A DNA stretch of 64,000 nucleotides. It comes from Janthinobacterium sp. PAMC25594 (lineage in GTDB: Bacteria; Pseudomonadota; Gammaproteobacteria; Burkholderiales; Burkholderiaceae_D). Shown one piece after another: positions 1 to 9,245 of the stretch (position 1 is the first letter of the stretch; every line of letters starts with the position of its first letter). The notes under the pieces are model-generated. The model saw only the letters and a program-made list of their open reading frames with translations, had not been told where the DNA came from and did no database searches. Position numbers and translations under genes: made by a program. The DNA lies in NCBI RefSeq assembly GCF_019443505.1, contig NZ_CP080377.1, forward strand, positions 5,518,001 through 5,582,000, written 5' to 3'.

Positions 1-357
1 GCCGCCACGCCGGCGCGCGCCATCGAAGTCGATGAAGGCTTCGACCGCGCCTGGCGCCGTGTCGGCCTGGCGCTGGACCGCGTTGGCTTCACCGTGGAAG
101 ACCGCGACCGCACGCAAGGCACGTATTTCGTGCGTTACGTCGATCCGGATGTGGTCAAGAAAGATGGTTTCTTCTCGAAACTGTTCAGCTGGGGCTCGTC
201 GTCCGACAAGGACAAGGAAGCGCAGCGTTACCGCGTCCTGGTCAAGGCCGGCAATGGCTCGACCAGCCTGGTCAGCGTCCTCGGCAACGAAGGCCAGCCC
301 GCTGTCTCGCCAGTGGCCGAGAAGATCCTGGGTCTGCTGAACGATCAGTTGAAATAA
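1..357 (+). CDS. bamC: BamC C-terminal part (outer membrane assembly lipoprotein), partial at 5' edge
   Basis: The reading frame is open from base 1, so this is the last 118 residues of a longer protein. It shows the helix-grip pattern of the BamC/NlpB C-terminal domain: a 'DRAWRRVGLALDRVGFTVED' helix, then 'GTYFVRYVDP', and a closing 'VAEKILGLLNDQLK' helix. BamC is an accessory lipoprotein of the BAM complex, which inserts beta-barrel proteins in the outer membrane. In the family the lipobox and N-terminal domain precede this part and would lie outside the window. A strong hairpin terminator follows 40 bases after the stop. The family call is from recognised motifs and length, without a profile search. 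Confidence 0.82.
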   Translation, partial: AATPARAIEVDEGFDRAWRRVGLALDRVGFTVEDRDRTQGTYFVRYVDPDVVKKDGFFSKLFSWGSSSDKDKEAQRYRVLVKAGNGSTSLVSVLGNEGQPAVSPVAEKILGLLNDQLK

Positions 358-397
358 ACGCCACATTCGCGGCAGGCATCAGCACCTGCCGTGCATT

Positions 398-433
398 AAA
401 AAGGCTGGCCCGGGAAACCGGGCCAGCCTTTTT
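398..433 (+). terminator. Rho-independent terminator after bamC
   Basis: Arms AAGGCTGGCCCGG and CCGGGCCAGCCTT form a near-perfect stem with a 3-base AAA loop, followed by a T run. The preceding A run makes it potentially bidirectional. Confidence 0.9.
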
Positions 434-441
434 AATTGCCG

Positions 442-480
442 GCGTCCGGCGTTATATCCTGCGGATAAAACGCCGGACGC
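442..480. repeat. Long perfect hairpin between two terminators
   Basis: A 12-base arm GCGTCCGGCGTT (442-453) is matched perfectly by AACGCCGGACGC (469-480). The 15-base loop also contains a small TATCC/GGATA pair. There is no T run on either strand, so it is not a classical terminator. It could be an mRNA-stabilising hairpin or a REP-like element. Confidence 0.6.
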
Positions 481-510
481 AAAAAAGCCGGCCCGAGGGC
501 CGGCTTTCTC
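481..510 (-). terminator. Terminator of the Ala-rich lipoprotein gene
   Basis: Read on the minus strand, an AAAGCCGGCCC/GGGCCGGCTTT stem is followed by a T run (the A run at 481-486). It lies 18 bases after the stop codon of the minus-strand lipoprotein gene. Confidence 0.85.
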
Positions 511-527
511 TAGTGCAGGGTGCTAAA

Positions 528-788
528 TTACTTAGCAGCCGATGCAGCAGCCGAAGCAGCCGAAGCAGCGTCGGAAGCGGCCGAAGCGGCAGCCGAAGCA
601 GCAGCAGCAGCGTCGGTAGCGGCCGAAGCAGCAGCGTCAGCGGCAGCAGCAGCTGGAGCAGCTTCAACTGCTGGTGCAGCAGCTGGGGTTTCAACAACTA
701 CTGCTGCTGGTGCAGGAGCTTCTTCTTTTTTGCTGCAAGCAGCCAGAGCAACAACCATCAGGGAGGCGATCAGCAGGGATTTTTTCAT
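528..788 (-). CDS. Small alanine-rich lipoprotein
   Basis: An 86-aa protein with a clear lipoprotein signal: MKKSLLIASLMVVALAAC, lipobox ALAAC with Cys18. The rest is low complexity: KKEE, then a Pro/Ala/Val segment, then about 45 residues built almost only of Ala with Ser and Asp. This would form a long amphipathic helix like the Ala-rich part of Lpp-type or PAL-associated small lipoproteins. The start has a good AAGGAAAAC Shine-Dalgarno. Its exact role is not recognised; an envelope-anchored structural peptide is the simplest reading. The gene is monocistronic, with its own promoter and terminator. Strong Ala bias makes other frames open too, but signal peptide, SD and terminator support only this frame. 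Confidence 0.75.
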   Translation of the reverse strand: MKKSLLIASLMVVALAACSKKEEAPAPAAVVVETPAAAPAVEAAPAAAAADAAASAATDAAAAASAAASAASDAASAASAAASAAK

Positions 789-836
789 TTGTTTTCCTTA
801 ATTATTTCAAAAAATAAATCAATATTGTTGCGATGA

Positions 837-854
837 ATAATTACCGGTAATTAT
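837..854. promoter_or_regulatory. 18-bp perfect palindrome in the lipoprotein leader
   Basis: ATAATTACCGGTAATTAT is fully self-complementary. It lies about 50 bases upstream of the lipoprotein start, inside the presumed 5' UTR (promoter at 930-956). It could be an operator or a leader hairpin. The rest of the 789-1142 gap shows no gene. Confidence 0.45.
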
Positions 855-929
855 CGCTCGTTAGGTCGTCTTCGAAGGCTTTTCGTACCAGGTGGTGCCT
901 GCCAGACAACGGAAACTTCCTAACCGAAT

Positions 930-956
930 ATTATAGCGATTTTTGGTGCGTCGCAA
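930..956 (-). promoter_or_regulatory. Putative sigma70 promoter of the Ala-rich lipoprotein gene
   Basis: On the minus strand TTGCGA and a perfect TATAAT are separated by 15 bases (short but tolerable). Transcription would begin near 923 and give a leader of about 135 nt. Confidence 0.45.
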
Positions 957-1142
957 TAGGAGCAAGAGGCAAATTCGCAACTATTTTGTGATATCGCAAT
1001 ATTTGCCGAAGCAAATTGCAAGCAAGTGTAAGTGTTTTGCGAAAGCACGACAAAACGATATAAAAATAATATGTTTCATTGCGCTGGCGCAGAAGCTGCT
1101 ATTTTACCTACTGTAATACCACTTTTGCTACACCGCCGTCAT

Positions 1143-2264
1143 TCAAGCCAGTTCGATCCAGCCATCCTGATACCAGGTATATAAGGCATCCATCACGTCA
1201 TCGGAAGCCTGGGCCACGGCGGCGCCGTCGAGCGCGCGTTCGTTGGCCAGGGTTTCCAGGGCCGTTTTATCGGCCTTGCCAATGGCAAACGATTCGCCAT
1301 TGATAAAGACATTCTTGCCACGATACAGCATCAGCGTCTTGCGCGACAACACGACGCCTTTTTTCTGTGCGGCGTCCGCGAAACGGCCCACCGTCAGCGG
1401 CTTCGACAGCGGCGTGAAAAACACATTGTGCTTCGGTTCCGACAGGTGTTCGCCCAGGAAGATGGTCACGTCTTCTTCCGTGAAGCGTACCTTGTTGATT
1501 TCTTCCGTGATGGTGCTGAGCATTTCACGGGGGATTTCCGCCGGCTTGCCCGACGCTTTCAAGTCGGGGTCGCTGTAGATGCCCGGCAAGTCGATCGAGT
1601 CGGCCATGAATTGCAGGAAAGCTTCGCCCAGTTCCTGGAACGTGGGTGAGCGGAAGCCGATCGAATACGTCTGGCAGTCGCCGATGGCCACGCCGTCGTG
1701 CGCGTAGTGGGGCGGCAGGTACAGCATGTCGCCCGGTTCCAGCGTGAATTCTTCGTCGGGCGTGAAGTTGCTGAGGATTTTCAGCGGCAAGCCGTCGATC
1801 AGGCTCAGGTCCTTCTGCGCGCCGATGCGCCAGTGGCGCTTGCCCTGGCCTTGCAGCAGGAACACGTCGTAGGAATCGAAATGCGGGCCCACGCCGCCGC
1901 CATCGGTGGCGAAGCTGACCATCAGGTCGTCCAGGCGCGCGTCCGGCAGGAAACGGAACTGGCGCAGCAGGGCGTCGGCCTTGGCGCTGTGCAGGTTGGC
2001 GCCCTGCACCAGCAGGGTCCATTCCTTCTGTTTCAGCGAGGGCAGGCTGGTCAACGGACCTTGCTGCATGTTCCAGTGGCCATCCGCATGGCTGACCAGG
2101 CGCGATTCGACGTGGTCGAGGGTAGCCAGCTCGGCCAGGGCCTTGATATCGAACAGGGCCTTGAAGCCAGGCACGGCTTGACGGATCAACAAGGGCTTTT
2201 TATGCCAGTAGTCGCGCAGGAATTGCGCCGGCGTGATATCGCCGAGGAGAGTTAATTTTTTCAT
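1143..2264 (-). CDS. roxA: JmjC-type ribosomal protein uL16 arginine 3-hydroxylase (RoxA/YcfD family)
   Basis: A 373-aa Fe(II)/2-oxoglutarate oxygenase of the YcfD/RoxA family, which hydroxylates an arginine of ribosomal protein uL16. The metal triad is visible: 'GPHFDSYDVF' gives His128 and Asp130, and 'LPPHYAHDG' gives His189. These match the spacing of the E. coli enzyme. The N-terminal 'FLRDYWHKKPLLIRQA' is the typical entry of the family. The C-terminal winged-helix-like region has the usual length. It is divergent from slyD, with about 90 bases between the starts. The family is clear; the ribosomal substrate follows from homology only. Confidence 0.88.
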   Translation of the reverse strand: MKKLTLLGDITPAQFLRDYWHKKPLLIRQAVPGFKALFDIKALAELATLDHVESRLVSHADGHWNMQQGPLTSLPSLKQKEWTLLVQGANLHSAKADALLRQFRFLPDARLDDLMVSFATDGGGVGPHFDSYDVFLLQGQGKRHWRIGAQKDLSLIDGLPLKILSNFTPDEEFTLEPGDMLYLPPHYAHDGVAIGDCQTYSIGFRSPTFQELGEAFLQFMADSIDLPGIYSDPDLKASGKPAEIPREMLSTITEEINKVRFTEEDVTIFLGEHLSEPKHNVFFTPLSKPLTVGRFADAAQKKGVVLSRKTLMLYRGKNVFINGESFAIGKADKTALETLANERALDGAAVAQASDDVMDALYTWYQDGWIELA

Positions 2265-2321
2265 GCGCCCATTATAACAACCGGAAATGCAGGAATGCGC
2301 CTGCCGTTGGCGGCGTGAAGG

Positions 2322-2327
2322 TATAAT
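2322..2327 (+). promoter_or_regulatory. Perfect TATAAT -10 box before slyD
   Basis: TATAAT lies 31 bases upstream of the slyD start codon. The -35 region is poor (CTGCCG at 15 bp), so only the -10 is convincing. Confidence 0.4.
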
Positions 2328-2357
2328 TTGCCAGCTTATACAATGAAAGGAAGCATA

Positions 2358-2903
2358 ATGAAGATTGCCAAAAATACGGTCGTGACTGTCAACTACAAAC
2401 TGTCAGACGCGCAAGACAATCTGATCGAAGACGGCCGTCAGCCGATGGTCTACCTGCACGGTGATTATGAAAACACCCTGCCGAAGATCGAAGAAGAACT
2501 CGATGGCAAGGAAGTTGGCTATGCCAACACGATCCAGATCGAACCGGATGATGCTTTCGGTGAGTACGATCCAGCCCTGGTCAAGGTCGAGCCGCGCAAT
2601 CGCCTGCCTGAGCCGCTGGAAGTGGGCATGCAGTTCGAAGGCATGCCGGAAAGCGATTCGCCGGACGAAGAAGCGATGATCTTCACGGTGACCGATATCG
2701 CCGACGACAAAGTCGTGCTGGACGGCAACCATCCACTGGCCGGCATCGCGCTGCGCTTCTCGCTGACCGTCGCTGACGTACGCGAAGCCACCGACGAAGA
2801 AATCGCCCATGGCCACGTGCATGGCGTACACGGCCATGACCATGGCGATGAGGATGATGAAGGCGACGAGGGCGATCACTTCCGCACTCATCCAATTCAT
2901 TAA
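2358..2903 (+). CDS. slyD: FKBP-type peptidyl-prolyl isomerase SlyD
   Basis: A 181-aa SlyD-type prolyl isomerase and metallochaperone. It starts 'MKIAKNTVVTVNYKLSDAQD' and carries the FKBP domain with its inserted IF chaperone flap (about residues 70-130), ending in a His/Asp/Glu-rich metal-binding tail 'HGHVHGVHGHDHGDEDDE'. I chose ATG 2358 because AAAGGAAG lies 5 bases upstream. ATG 2343 and TTG 2328 are in frame but would add residues that the family lacks. The tail suggests Ni/Zn binding as in E. coli SlyD. A hairpin shared with the converging gene lies just downstream. Confidence 0.92.
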   Translation: MKIAKNTVVTVNYKLSDAQDNLIEDGRQPMVYLHGDYENTLPKIEEELDGKEVGYANTIQIEPDDAFGEYDPALVKVEPRNRLPEPLEVGMQFEGMPESDSPDEEAMIFTVTDIADDKVVLDGNHPLAGIALRFSLTVADVREATDEEIAHGHVHGVHGHDHGDEDDEGDEGDHFRTHPIH

Positions 2904-2915
2904 TACCGCTTGTTT

Positions 2916-2938
2916 CAGGCCGGCTAGATGCCGGCCTG
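2916..2938. terminator. Bidirectional hairpin between slyD and the converging gene
   Basis: CAGGCCGGC (2916-2924) pairs perfectly with GCCGGCCTG (2930-2938) over a 5-base loop. Only short T tracts flank it, so it is a weak or bidirectional terminator. Confidence 0.6.
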
Positions 2939-2957
2939 TTCATTTGTGCCGCCACTA

Positions 2958-4001
2958 CTAACGGCGTACGGTCGAGGTTTTGGCCCTCGCTTGCGCCGAC
3001 GGCCGCGTGGCGCGTTGACGTACCTCAAAGAATGGCGTTTTGCCGGGCCGCACGGCGATGGCGGACCAGTCGTTGTCGATGCTGACGTGGCCCAGGTTGC
3101 CTTTCCAGCTGATTGTCGGCCCGCCAGCCCTGGCCGCGGCCTTTTTACTCTTGCCCTCCTTGCCATCCGCATCGCCAGCGCGCTGCGTATCGACCAATAA
3201 CACCTTGCCGCTGAATTTCTTCGCCAGGGTACGGATCTGCTTGCGCGGTCCGGCAAAACCGTCCTGTTTCGAACTGAAGCTGGGCAGCAGCGAATTGTCG
3301 TCTTCGTCCAGTACGCCCACATCGCCATCGGAAAACAGCACGATGCCGTCGAGTTTCTTGCGCTGTGCCATGGCGAACAGGCGCTGCAGCCAGGAGCGGT
3401 TGGCCACCAGGCGGTCTTCGAATTCGCTGTTGCGTCCCGCTTCTGGCAGGAAATGGTTGTTATTCGCGGGCAGGTTGACGGTGGCAAACAGCACGCCGCC
3501 GTATTCCCAGTGGGCGTTTTCTGCATAGCTGCGGAACTTCGCCGTCGATGACAGCCGCGACAGGGTCAGCTTGCGCTGGCCCAGGCTCTGGTCGTCGGCA
3601 AAATACACGTCGCGCAAGCGGTTCAGGCGTTCGATGGCGTTGACCCTGCCGCGCGAATTGCGGCAGTTGGCCCAGTCGCTGGCCGACAGCGAGACGATCA
3701 GCGGCGGCCCGCTGGCGTCCAGCACCTCCTTGCGCTGGCTGTACAGCTTGTCGCTGCAGGACTCGCTGGCGGCCTTGATGCCGGTGGCCACCACGAACGA
3801 GGCATTGAAGGCGCTCGTTTCCGCGATGGCTTTTTTCAGGGGGCCATCGTCCGGCCCCGCGTTGAAGGAATGGCCCAGCACGGCAAACTCGAAGCCGGCC
3901 TGGTCGCTTGGGGCGGCCAGCGCCGCTTGCCATGGCAGGCTGGCGACCAGCAAGCCGGCAGCCAGCAGGCGTAAGCCAGCGATGCCGCGCCGTATGGTCA
4001 T
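2958..4001 (-). CDS. Secreted protein of unknown function (possible metallophosphatase-like fold)
   Basis: A 347-aa protein with a Sec signal peptide ([26 protein letters not shown], cleavage near residue 29). The mature part contains '[19 protein letters not shown]', '[10 protein letters not shown]', '[20 protein letters not shown]', '[14 protein letters not shown]' and '[14 protein letters not shown]'. This layout resembles secreted calcineurin-like phosphoesterase relatives, but the usual GDxxD and GNHE metal motifs are not present. It may therefore be a non-catalytic relative. Its start overlaps the mutS stop by 4 bases (ATGA), so it is translationally coupled to mutS. The function is unknown. 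Confidence 0.7.
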   Translation of the reverse strand: MTIRRGIAGLRLLAAGLLVASLPWQAALAAPSDQAGFEFAVLGHSFNAGPDDGPLKKAIAETSAFNASFVVATGIKAASESCSDKLYSQRKEVLDASGPPLIVSLSASDWANCRNSRGRVNAIERLNRLRDVYFADDQSLGQRKLTLSRLSSTAKFRSYAENAHWEYGGVLFATVNLPANNNHFLPEAGRNSEFEDRLVANRSWLQRLFAMAQRKKLDGIVLFSDGDVGVLDEDDNSLLPSFSSKQDGFAGPRKQIRTLAKKFSGKVLLVDTQRAGDADGKEGKSKKAAARAGGPTISWKGNLGHVSIDNDWSAIAVRPGKTPFFEVRQRATRPSAQARAKTSTVRR

Positions 4002-6688
4002 GCGGCGGCCAGCCGTTTCAACTGATACAACTGCTCCAGCGCGTCGCGCGGCGTGAGCGCATCGGGATCGAGGTCGGCGATGGCGTCGAGCAAGGCTTGC
4101 TGCGCTTCGTTCAGCGCGGCCAGCGGCGCCGCTTCCTCTTCTTCCTCTTGCGCATACGGATCGGCGGAGGGCAGCGCGAACAGGTCGCGCTGCGGCGTGG
4201 CGTCCAGCGCTTGCGCTTCCAGGCGCGCCAGGTGCTTGCGCGCCGCCTTGATCACCGGCTGCGGCACGCCGGCCAGTTGTGCCACCTGCAAGCCGTAGCT
4301 TTGCGAGGCGGGACCGGCTTGCACGGCGTGCAGGAAGACGATGCTGTCCTTGTGTTCGACGGCGGACAAATGCACGTTGGCGGCGCTCGGGTGGCTGTCC
4401 GGCAGTTGCGTCAGCTCAAAATAATGCGTGGCAAACAGGGTAAAGCTGCGGCTGCTGTCGATCAGATGGCGCGCGATGGCCCACGCCAGGGCCAGGCCGT
4501 CGAAGGTCGAGGTGCCGCGGCCCACTTCATCCATCAGCACCAGCGAGTGTTCGGTGGCGCCGTTCAGGATGGCGGCCGATTCCGTCATTTCCACCATGAA
4601 GGTCGAGCGTCCGCCCGCCAGGTCGTCGGTGGCGCCGATGCGCGTGAAGATGCGGTCGATGGGGCCGATGGTGGCGGACGCGGCCGGCACGTAGCTGCCC
4701 ACGTAGGCCAGCAGGGTAATCAGGGCTACCTGGCGCATGAAGGTCGATTTACCGCCCATGTTCGGACCGGTAATCAGCAGCAGCCGGCGCTCGTTGACGA
4801 GGCGGCAATCGTTGGCGATGAAGCGTTCGATCTGCTTTTCCACCACGGGGTGGCGGCCTTCGACGATGTTGATGCACGGCTCGTCGACCAGTTGCGGCGC
4901 GGCCCAGTTGTGCTGCTGCGCGTGTTCCGTCAGCGCATTCAGGGTGTCGAGCTGGGCCAGGCCCTGCGAAATGGTCTGCAAAGTCCCAATGTGCGGCGCC
5001 AGCTCGGCCAGCAGCAGGTCGTACAGCAGCTTTTCGCGCACCAGGGCCTTGTCTTGCGCCGACAGGGCCTTGTCTTCGAACACTTTGAGTTCGGGCGTGA
5101 TGTAGCGTTCGGCGTTTTTCAGGGTCTGGCGGCGGCGGTAGTCGTCCGGCACCTTGTCCGTCTGGCCATGCGTGACTTCAATATAGAAACCGTGCACCTT
5201 GTTGTATTCGACGCGCAGGTTGGCGATGCCCGTGCGGGCGCGTTCGCGCGTTTCCAGGTCGAGCAGGAACTGGCCCGCGTTTTCCGACAGCGCGCGCAGT
5301 TCATCGAGTTCGGCGTCGAAGCCGGTGGCGAACACGCCGCCGTCACGCACCATGGCAGCCGGTTCCTGCGCCACGGCGCGCACCAGCAAGTCCAGGCAGG
5401 CGGTTGGCGTGGCGAGGGCCGCGTGGATGGCGGCCAGCAAACCGCTTTCGCCGCCCTGGCCAGGGCCATAACAACGCACGACGTCGCCGCGCAGGGCCGG
5501 CAGTTGCAGCAAGCCGTCGCGCAGGGCGGCCAGGTCGCGCGGACGCGCCGACAGCAGCGCGATGCGCGTGGTGATGCGTTCGATGTCGGGCACTTGCGTC
5601 AGGGTGGCGGCCAAGGGCGCCGCCGCTTCGCTTTGCGCCAGTGCGGCGATGGCTTCATGGCGCGCGCGCGCCACGTTCTGGTCGCGCCGCGCATGGTGCA
5701 GCCAGTGGCGCAGCATGCGCGAGCCCATGGCCGTGCGGCAATGATCCAGCAAAGAGAACAAGGTCGGCGACTCCTGGCCGCGGATGGTTTCCGTCAGTTC
5801 CAGGTTGCGCCGCGTGGCCGCGTCCAGTCCGATGAATTCGCTTTCCGTTTCCGTCGTCAAAGAGCGCACGTGCTGCAAGCCCCGTCCCTGCGTCGATTGC
5901 GCATAGCGCAGCAGCGCGCCGGCCGCGCCGAACGCGGCGCCGAGGCCATCGGCGCCAAAGCCCGTCAAGGTCGCCACGCCCAATTGGTCGAGCAGGGCCT
6001 TGTGGCCGCCCACCACGTCGAAATGCCAGTCCGGCACGCGGTTGATGTGCGTGCCCGCGTAGTCGTCGAACAGGTTGCCATTGTCGCCGCTCAATATTTC
6101 GGCCGGCACGATGCGTTCGAGTTCCTGCTGCAGGCGCGCCGCCACGGTGCTGCTGTCGCCGGAAAACTCCATCAGTTTCAGCGCGCCGCTGGCCAGCGAC
6201 AGCCAGGCCAGGCCCGTGGTGACCGTCTTGCGCTGCGTGATGCTGCACATGGCCAGCAGCGGACGCTCGGCCTTTTCTGGCAGCAAATCCGCATCCGTCA
6301 GGGTGCCCGGCGTGACCACGCGCATGACTTTGCGCTCGACGGGACCCTTGCTGGTGGCCGGATCGCCGATCTGTTCGCAAATGGCCACCGACTCGCCCAG
6401 CTTGACCAGCTTGGCCAGATAGCCATCGAGCGAATGAAACGGCACGCCGCACATCTTGATGGGGTTGCCGCTGGCAACGCCGCGCGCCGTCAGGGTAATG
6501 CCCAGCAGGCGCGAGGCTTTTTCCGCATCCTCGAAAAACAGCTCGTAGAAATCGCCCATGCGATAAAACACCAACATCGTCGGGTGGTTTTCCTTGATGC
6601 CTAAATATTGCTGCATCATGGGCGTAAGCTTTTCAGCGGAATTTTTTTTTGCCGCGGCGGCGTTGATTTCTTTTGGGACGGTGGTCAT
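3998..6688 (-). CDS. mutS: DNA mismatch repair protein MutS
   Basis: An 896-aa MutS that recognises mismatches and starts methyl-directed repair. The mismatch-reading '[15 protein letters not shown]' motif (Phe of the F-x-E type) lies near the N terminus. The Walker A '[15 protein letters not shown]' lies near residue 640, '[15 protein letters not shown]' (Walker B/signature) follows, and 'FATHYFEL' is the switch His. The upstream in-frame extension to 6802 encodes Pro/His/Arg-rich residues not found in MutS. The start MTTVPKEIN at 6688 is preferred, although its SD (AAAGAA) is weak. The length matches other betaproteobacterial MutS. Confidence 0.95.
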   Translation of the reverse strand: MTTVPKEINAAAAKKNSAEKLTPMMQQYLGIKENHPTMLVFYRMGDFYELFFEDAEKASRLLGITLTARGVASGNPIKMCGVPFHSLDGYLAKLVKLGESVAICEQIGDPATSKGPVERKVMRVVTPGTLTDADLLPEKAERPLLAMCSITQRKTVTTGLAWLSLASGALKLMEFSGDSSTVAARLQQELERIVPAEILSGDNGNLFDDYAGTHINRVPDWHFDVVGGHKALLDQLGVATLTGFGADGLGAAFGAAGALLRYAQSTQGRGLQHVRSLTTETESEFIGLDAATRRNLELTETIRGQESPTLFSLLDHCRTAMGSRMLRHWLHHARRDQNVARARHEAIAALAQSEAAAPLAATLTQVPDIERITTRIALLSARPRDLAALRDGLLQLPALRGDVVRCYGPGQGGESGLLAAIHAALATPTACLDLLVRAVAQEPAAMVRDGGVFATGFDAELDELRALSENAGQFLLDLETRERARTGIANLRVEYNKVHGFYIEVTHGQTDKVPDDYRRRQTLKNAERYITPELKVFEDKALSAQDKALVREKLLYDLLLAELAPHIGTLQTISQGLAQLDTLNALTEHAQQHNWAAPQLVDEPCINIVEGRHPVVEKQIERFIANDCRLVNERRLLLITGPNMGGKSTFMRQVALITLLAYVGSYVPAASATIGPIDRIFTRIGATDDLAGGRSTFMVEMTESAAILNGATEHSLVLMDEVGRGTSTFDGLALAWAIARHLIDSSRSFTLFATHYFELTQLPDSHPSAANVHLSAVEHKDSIVFLHAVQAGPASQSYGLQVAQLAGVPQPVIKAARKHLARLEAQALDATPQRDLFALPSADPYAQEEEEEAAPLAALNEAQQALLDAIADLDPDALTPRDALEQLYQLKRLAAA

Positions 6689-6847
6689 GTGTTCTTTGTC
6701 GTTGGTCCGGCGGCAGGGAAACGCATGCCTGCCGGGCTGTGGGTGGTGCTGTGTGCGTGCCAGGCCGCACCCGTGGGCGAGGCTTGGGTTCAAGGCCGTC
6801 ATTTTACCGCTTTCGGCAGGCGGGGCGGCGTATTGCGTGCGGATGTG

Positions 6848-6879
6848 AAAAAGCCGCGCCGGTGGAGGGGGCGCGGCTT
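6848..6879 (-). terminator. Terminator after peptide gene A
   Basis: On the minus strand AAGCCGCGCC and GGCGCGGCTT form a perfect 10-bp stem followed by TTTTTC. It lies 37 bases after the stop of the last peptide gene and closes the peptide/exporter cluster before mutS. Confidence 0.85.
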
Positions 6880-6915
6880 CGGGTGCTGACTATGCGCTGT
6901 TGAACGCTGGAGGGT

Positions 6916-7005
6916 TAGTCGACGCCCAGCGTACCGCCCACGGAGCTTTCTGGCAGCAGTCCGCCAGAGACTACTTCGATTTCATTGCCGTCTAATTCTT
7001 GCATA
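6916..7005 (-). CDS. Double-glycine PESSVGG peptide precursor A
   Basis: A 29-codon gene: leader MQELDGNEIEVVSGG (15 aa, ending in GG) and core LLPESSVGGTLGVD (14 aa). The leader has the ELxxxEIxxVxGG pattern of substrates cleaved by C39 peptidases of ABC exporters. The start has a strong GAGGTGA Shine-Dalgarno. It lies just behind such an exporter gene, has its own promoter (7051-7079) and its own terminator. Six close relatives lie 3.7-5 kb upstream. The core is unusually short, has no Cys and matches no RiPP class that I recognise. The product is presumably a secreted signalling or bacteriocin-like peptide; function unknown. Confidence 0.8.
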
Positions 7006-7050
7006 GCTGTCACCTCACGAATAAGGCTTGCGAAATTGCAAACCTAATCC

Positions 7051-7079
7051 ATCGTAAAACAATTCTTGCCGCATGCCAA
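7051..7079 (-). promoter_or_regulatory. Promoter of peptide gene A
   Basis: On the minus strand TTGGCA and TACGAT are separated by exactly 17 bases, ending 46 bases before the ATG. The AATTG(T/C)TTTACGAT stretch containing the -10 is repeated upstream of peptide genes B (about 10840-10855) and D (about 11393-11408), which points to shared control. Confidence 0.6.
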
Positions 7080-7082
7080 GCT

Positions 7083-9233
7083 TTAAGCGGCCACTTGCGT
7101 TTCCTGCATCAAATCCTCCACGATTTTCCCCTGCTGCAGCACCACCACCCGTTGCGCCATGGCGATGGTTTCCGGGCGGTGCGCGACGATCACGCGCGTG
7201 AGCTGGATTTTCTGGATCGCCGCGTTCACGGCCTGTTCGTTGCGCGTGTCCAAGTGGCTGGTCGCTTCGTCGAGCACCAGCAGTTTCGGGTTTTTATACA
7301 GGGCGCGCGCCAGCAGGATGCGCTGTTTCTGGCCGCCGGACAGGCCGCTGCCGATGTCGCCCACCAGGGTATTGAAAGCCATCGGCATGGCGGCGATTTC
7401 CGCATGCACGGCCGCCAGATGCGCGCAGGCTTGCACTTGCTGATAATTGGGGGAGGGGGCAAAGAAGCTGATGTTGTCGGCGATCGAGCCGGCAAACAAG
7501 GTGTCTTCCTGCATGACCGTGCCCAGCAATTGCCGGTAGTTCGTCAAACCCAGGCTGCCCAGCTGGATGCCGCCGATGAGGATTTCACCTTCCGTCGGTT
7601 CCAGCAAGCCCAAGAGCAATTTCATGAGGGTCGTCTTGCCACAGCCGGACGGGCCGGTGATGGCGATGCACTGCCCGGCGGGAATGCTCAGATTGAGGCC
7701 ACTCAATACATAGGGTTCGCTGTCGGCGTAGCGGAAAGCCAGATTGCGGATTTCGATCGATGGAGAGATATCGTCCATGTCGACCTCGACGTCGTTGCCA
7801 TCTACTTCCGCGTCCGTCAGGACAATGTCGGCCACGCGCTCGCCATGCAGGCGCAGCATGCGCAGTTCAAATAATTTGTCGACCAGGCTGGCCATGCGCT
7901 GGCTGAACTGGTCCTTGTAGCTGATGAAGGCGAACAGCATGCCCACCGAAAAGCGGTTGTCCAGCACGGCCAGCGCCGCCATCCAGATGACGATCACCCG
8001 TTCGGCGCTGAACAACAAAGTATTGGCCGTCTGGTAGGAAACAGACAGCTTGGCGATGCGCAGGTCGGCATTGAACTGGTCGGCCAATGCGTTGGTCCAG
8101 CTGGCCCGGCGCTCGTCGTTGCGCCCGAACAGGCGGATGCTCTGGATGCCGCGCACGGACTCCAGGAAATGCGTCTGCTGCCGGGCCGCATGGATGATCT
8201 GTTCGGCCGTCGCCTCGCGCATGGCCTTGAACAGGGCCCAGCGCAGCAAGACGTACAGCAGCACGGCGATGCAGGCCACGCCCGCCAGCAGGGGGCTGTA
8301 GAACAGCATCATGCCCAAAGTGGCCAGCACCAGCACGCCATCGATGGCGCCTTCGACGAATTGCGTCGTCAGGCTGCGCTGCATGGTCTGGATGGAATTG
8401 AAACGCGAGACGATGTCGCCCGTGTGGCGTTTCTCGAAGTACGGCAGCGGCAACTTCAGCAAGTGAGCGAAGGCATTGCCCAGCCATTGCAAGTTCAGAT
8501 TCGTGGCCAGCACCGTGGTGATCCAGGAACGCACGGCGCCGATGGCCGTCTGCACCAGCACCAGCAGCAAGAAGCCGCAGCCGAGCACGGTGATCAGGTC
8601 GCGGTCGGCCGCCAGCAGCGCTTCATCGACCAGCCATTGCATGTAGAACGGCGCCACCAGCGCGCATACCTGCAGGGCCAGGCCCAGCACCAGCAATTGC
8701 AGCAAGCCGCGTTTCAGCCCCACCACGCGCCCCATCAGCGACAGCAGCGAAAACTGCTGCTTTTCCTCGGCCTTTTTGAACTCGGCGGTGGGTGTCAGTT
8801 CCAGCGCCACGCCTGTAAAGTGTTTCGCCACTTCCGCCAGCGCCAGGCGGCGCTCGCCCACGGCCGGGTCGTGGATCACCGCATGGCTGCCGGAGACGGA
8901 CTTGAGCACGACAAAATGGTTCAAATCCCAATGCAGGATGGCGGGCAGCTTCAGCTCGGGCAGATGCTGCATGTCGAGTTTCAACGGCCGCGTATGCAGG
9001 GCCAGCCCTTGCGCCATCGCCATCAGGCCTTTCAGGGTTACACCCTTCAGAGAAACCGAGAAACGCCGGCGCATGCTGGAAATATCGGTCTGGTGGCCCC
9101 AGTAGCTGGCCACCATCGATAAACAGGCCAGGCCGCATTCGGCCGCTTCCGTTTGCAGCAGGACGGGCAGGCGCTGGCTGCGCCAGAAGGACAGGTGGGC
9201 AAGATCAGGAAGGTGCATGAGTATTGTGGACAA
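7083..9233 (-). CDS. Peptidase-containing ABC transporter (C39 bacteriocin-type exporter)
   Basis: A 716-aa inner-membrane exporter that removes double-glycine leaders and exports the peptide. The N-terminal C39 cysteine peptidase shows 'LLQTEAAECGLACLSM' (Gln27, catalytic Cys33), 'LNHFVVLK' (His106) and 'IHDP' (Asp122). A six-helix membrane domain spans about residues 170-440. The ATPase has Walker A 'ITGPSGCGKTT' (527-535), signature 'LSGGQKQR' and 'LLVLDEATSHLD'. The start at 9233 is TTG; ATG 9218 is an equally good start and would remove five residues. It is 12 bases from the hlyD stop, so both are in one transcript. The clustered GG-peptide genes are the obvious substrates. No TolC gene is in the window. 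Confidence 0.92.
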   Translation of the reverse strand: MSTILMHLPDLAHLSFWRSQRLPVLLQTEAAECGLACLSMVASYWGHQTDISSMRRRFSVSLKGVTLKGLMAMAQGLALHTRPLKLDMQHLPELKLPAILHWDLNHFVVLKSVSGSHAVIHDPAVGERRLALAEVAKHFTGVALELTPTAEFKKAEEKQQFSLLSLMGRVVGLKRGLLQLLVLGLALQVCALVAPFYMQWLVDEALLAADRDLITVLGCGFLLLVLVQTAIGAVRSWITTVLATNLNLQWLGNAFAHLLKLPLPYFEKRHTGDIVSRFNSIQTMQRSLTTQFVEGAIDGVLVLATLGMMLFYSPLLAGVACIAVLLYVLLRWALFKAMREATAEQIIHAARQQTHFLESVRGIQSIRLFGRNDERRASWTNALADQFNADLRIAKLSVSYQTANTLLFSAERVIVIWMAALAVLDNRFSVGMLFAFISYKDQFSQRMASLVDKLFELRMLRLHGERVADIVLTDAEVDGNDVEVDMDDISPSIEIRNLAFRYADSEPYVLSGLNLSIPAGQCIAITGPSGCGKTTLMKLLLGLLEPTEGEILIGGIQLGSLGLTNYRQLLGTVMQEDTLFAGSIADNISFFAPSPNYQQVQACAHLAAVHAEIAAMPMAFNTLVGDIGSGLSGGQKQRILLARALYKNPKLLVLDEATSHLDTRNEQAVNAAIQKIQLTRVIVAHRPETIAMAQRVVVLQQGKIVEDLMQETQVAA

Positions 9234-9245
9234 TCAATATGGGGC

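Noticed and set aside
3908..6604. 898-aa plus-strand frame
   Set aside because: Antisense shadow of mutS in GC-rich DNA; composition is His/Gln/Arg-rich with no known motif.
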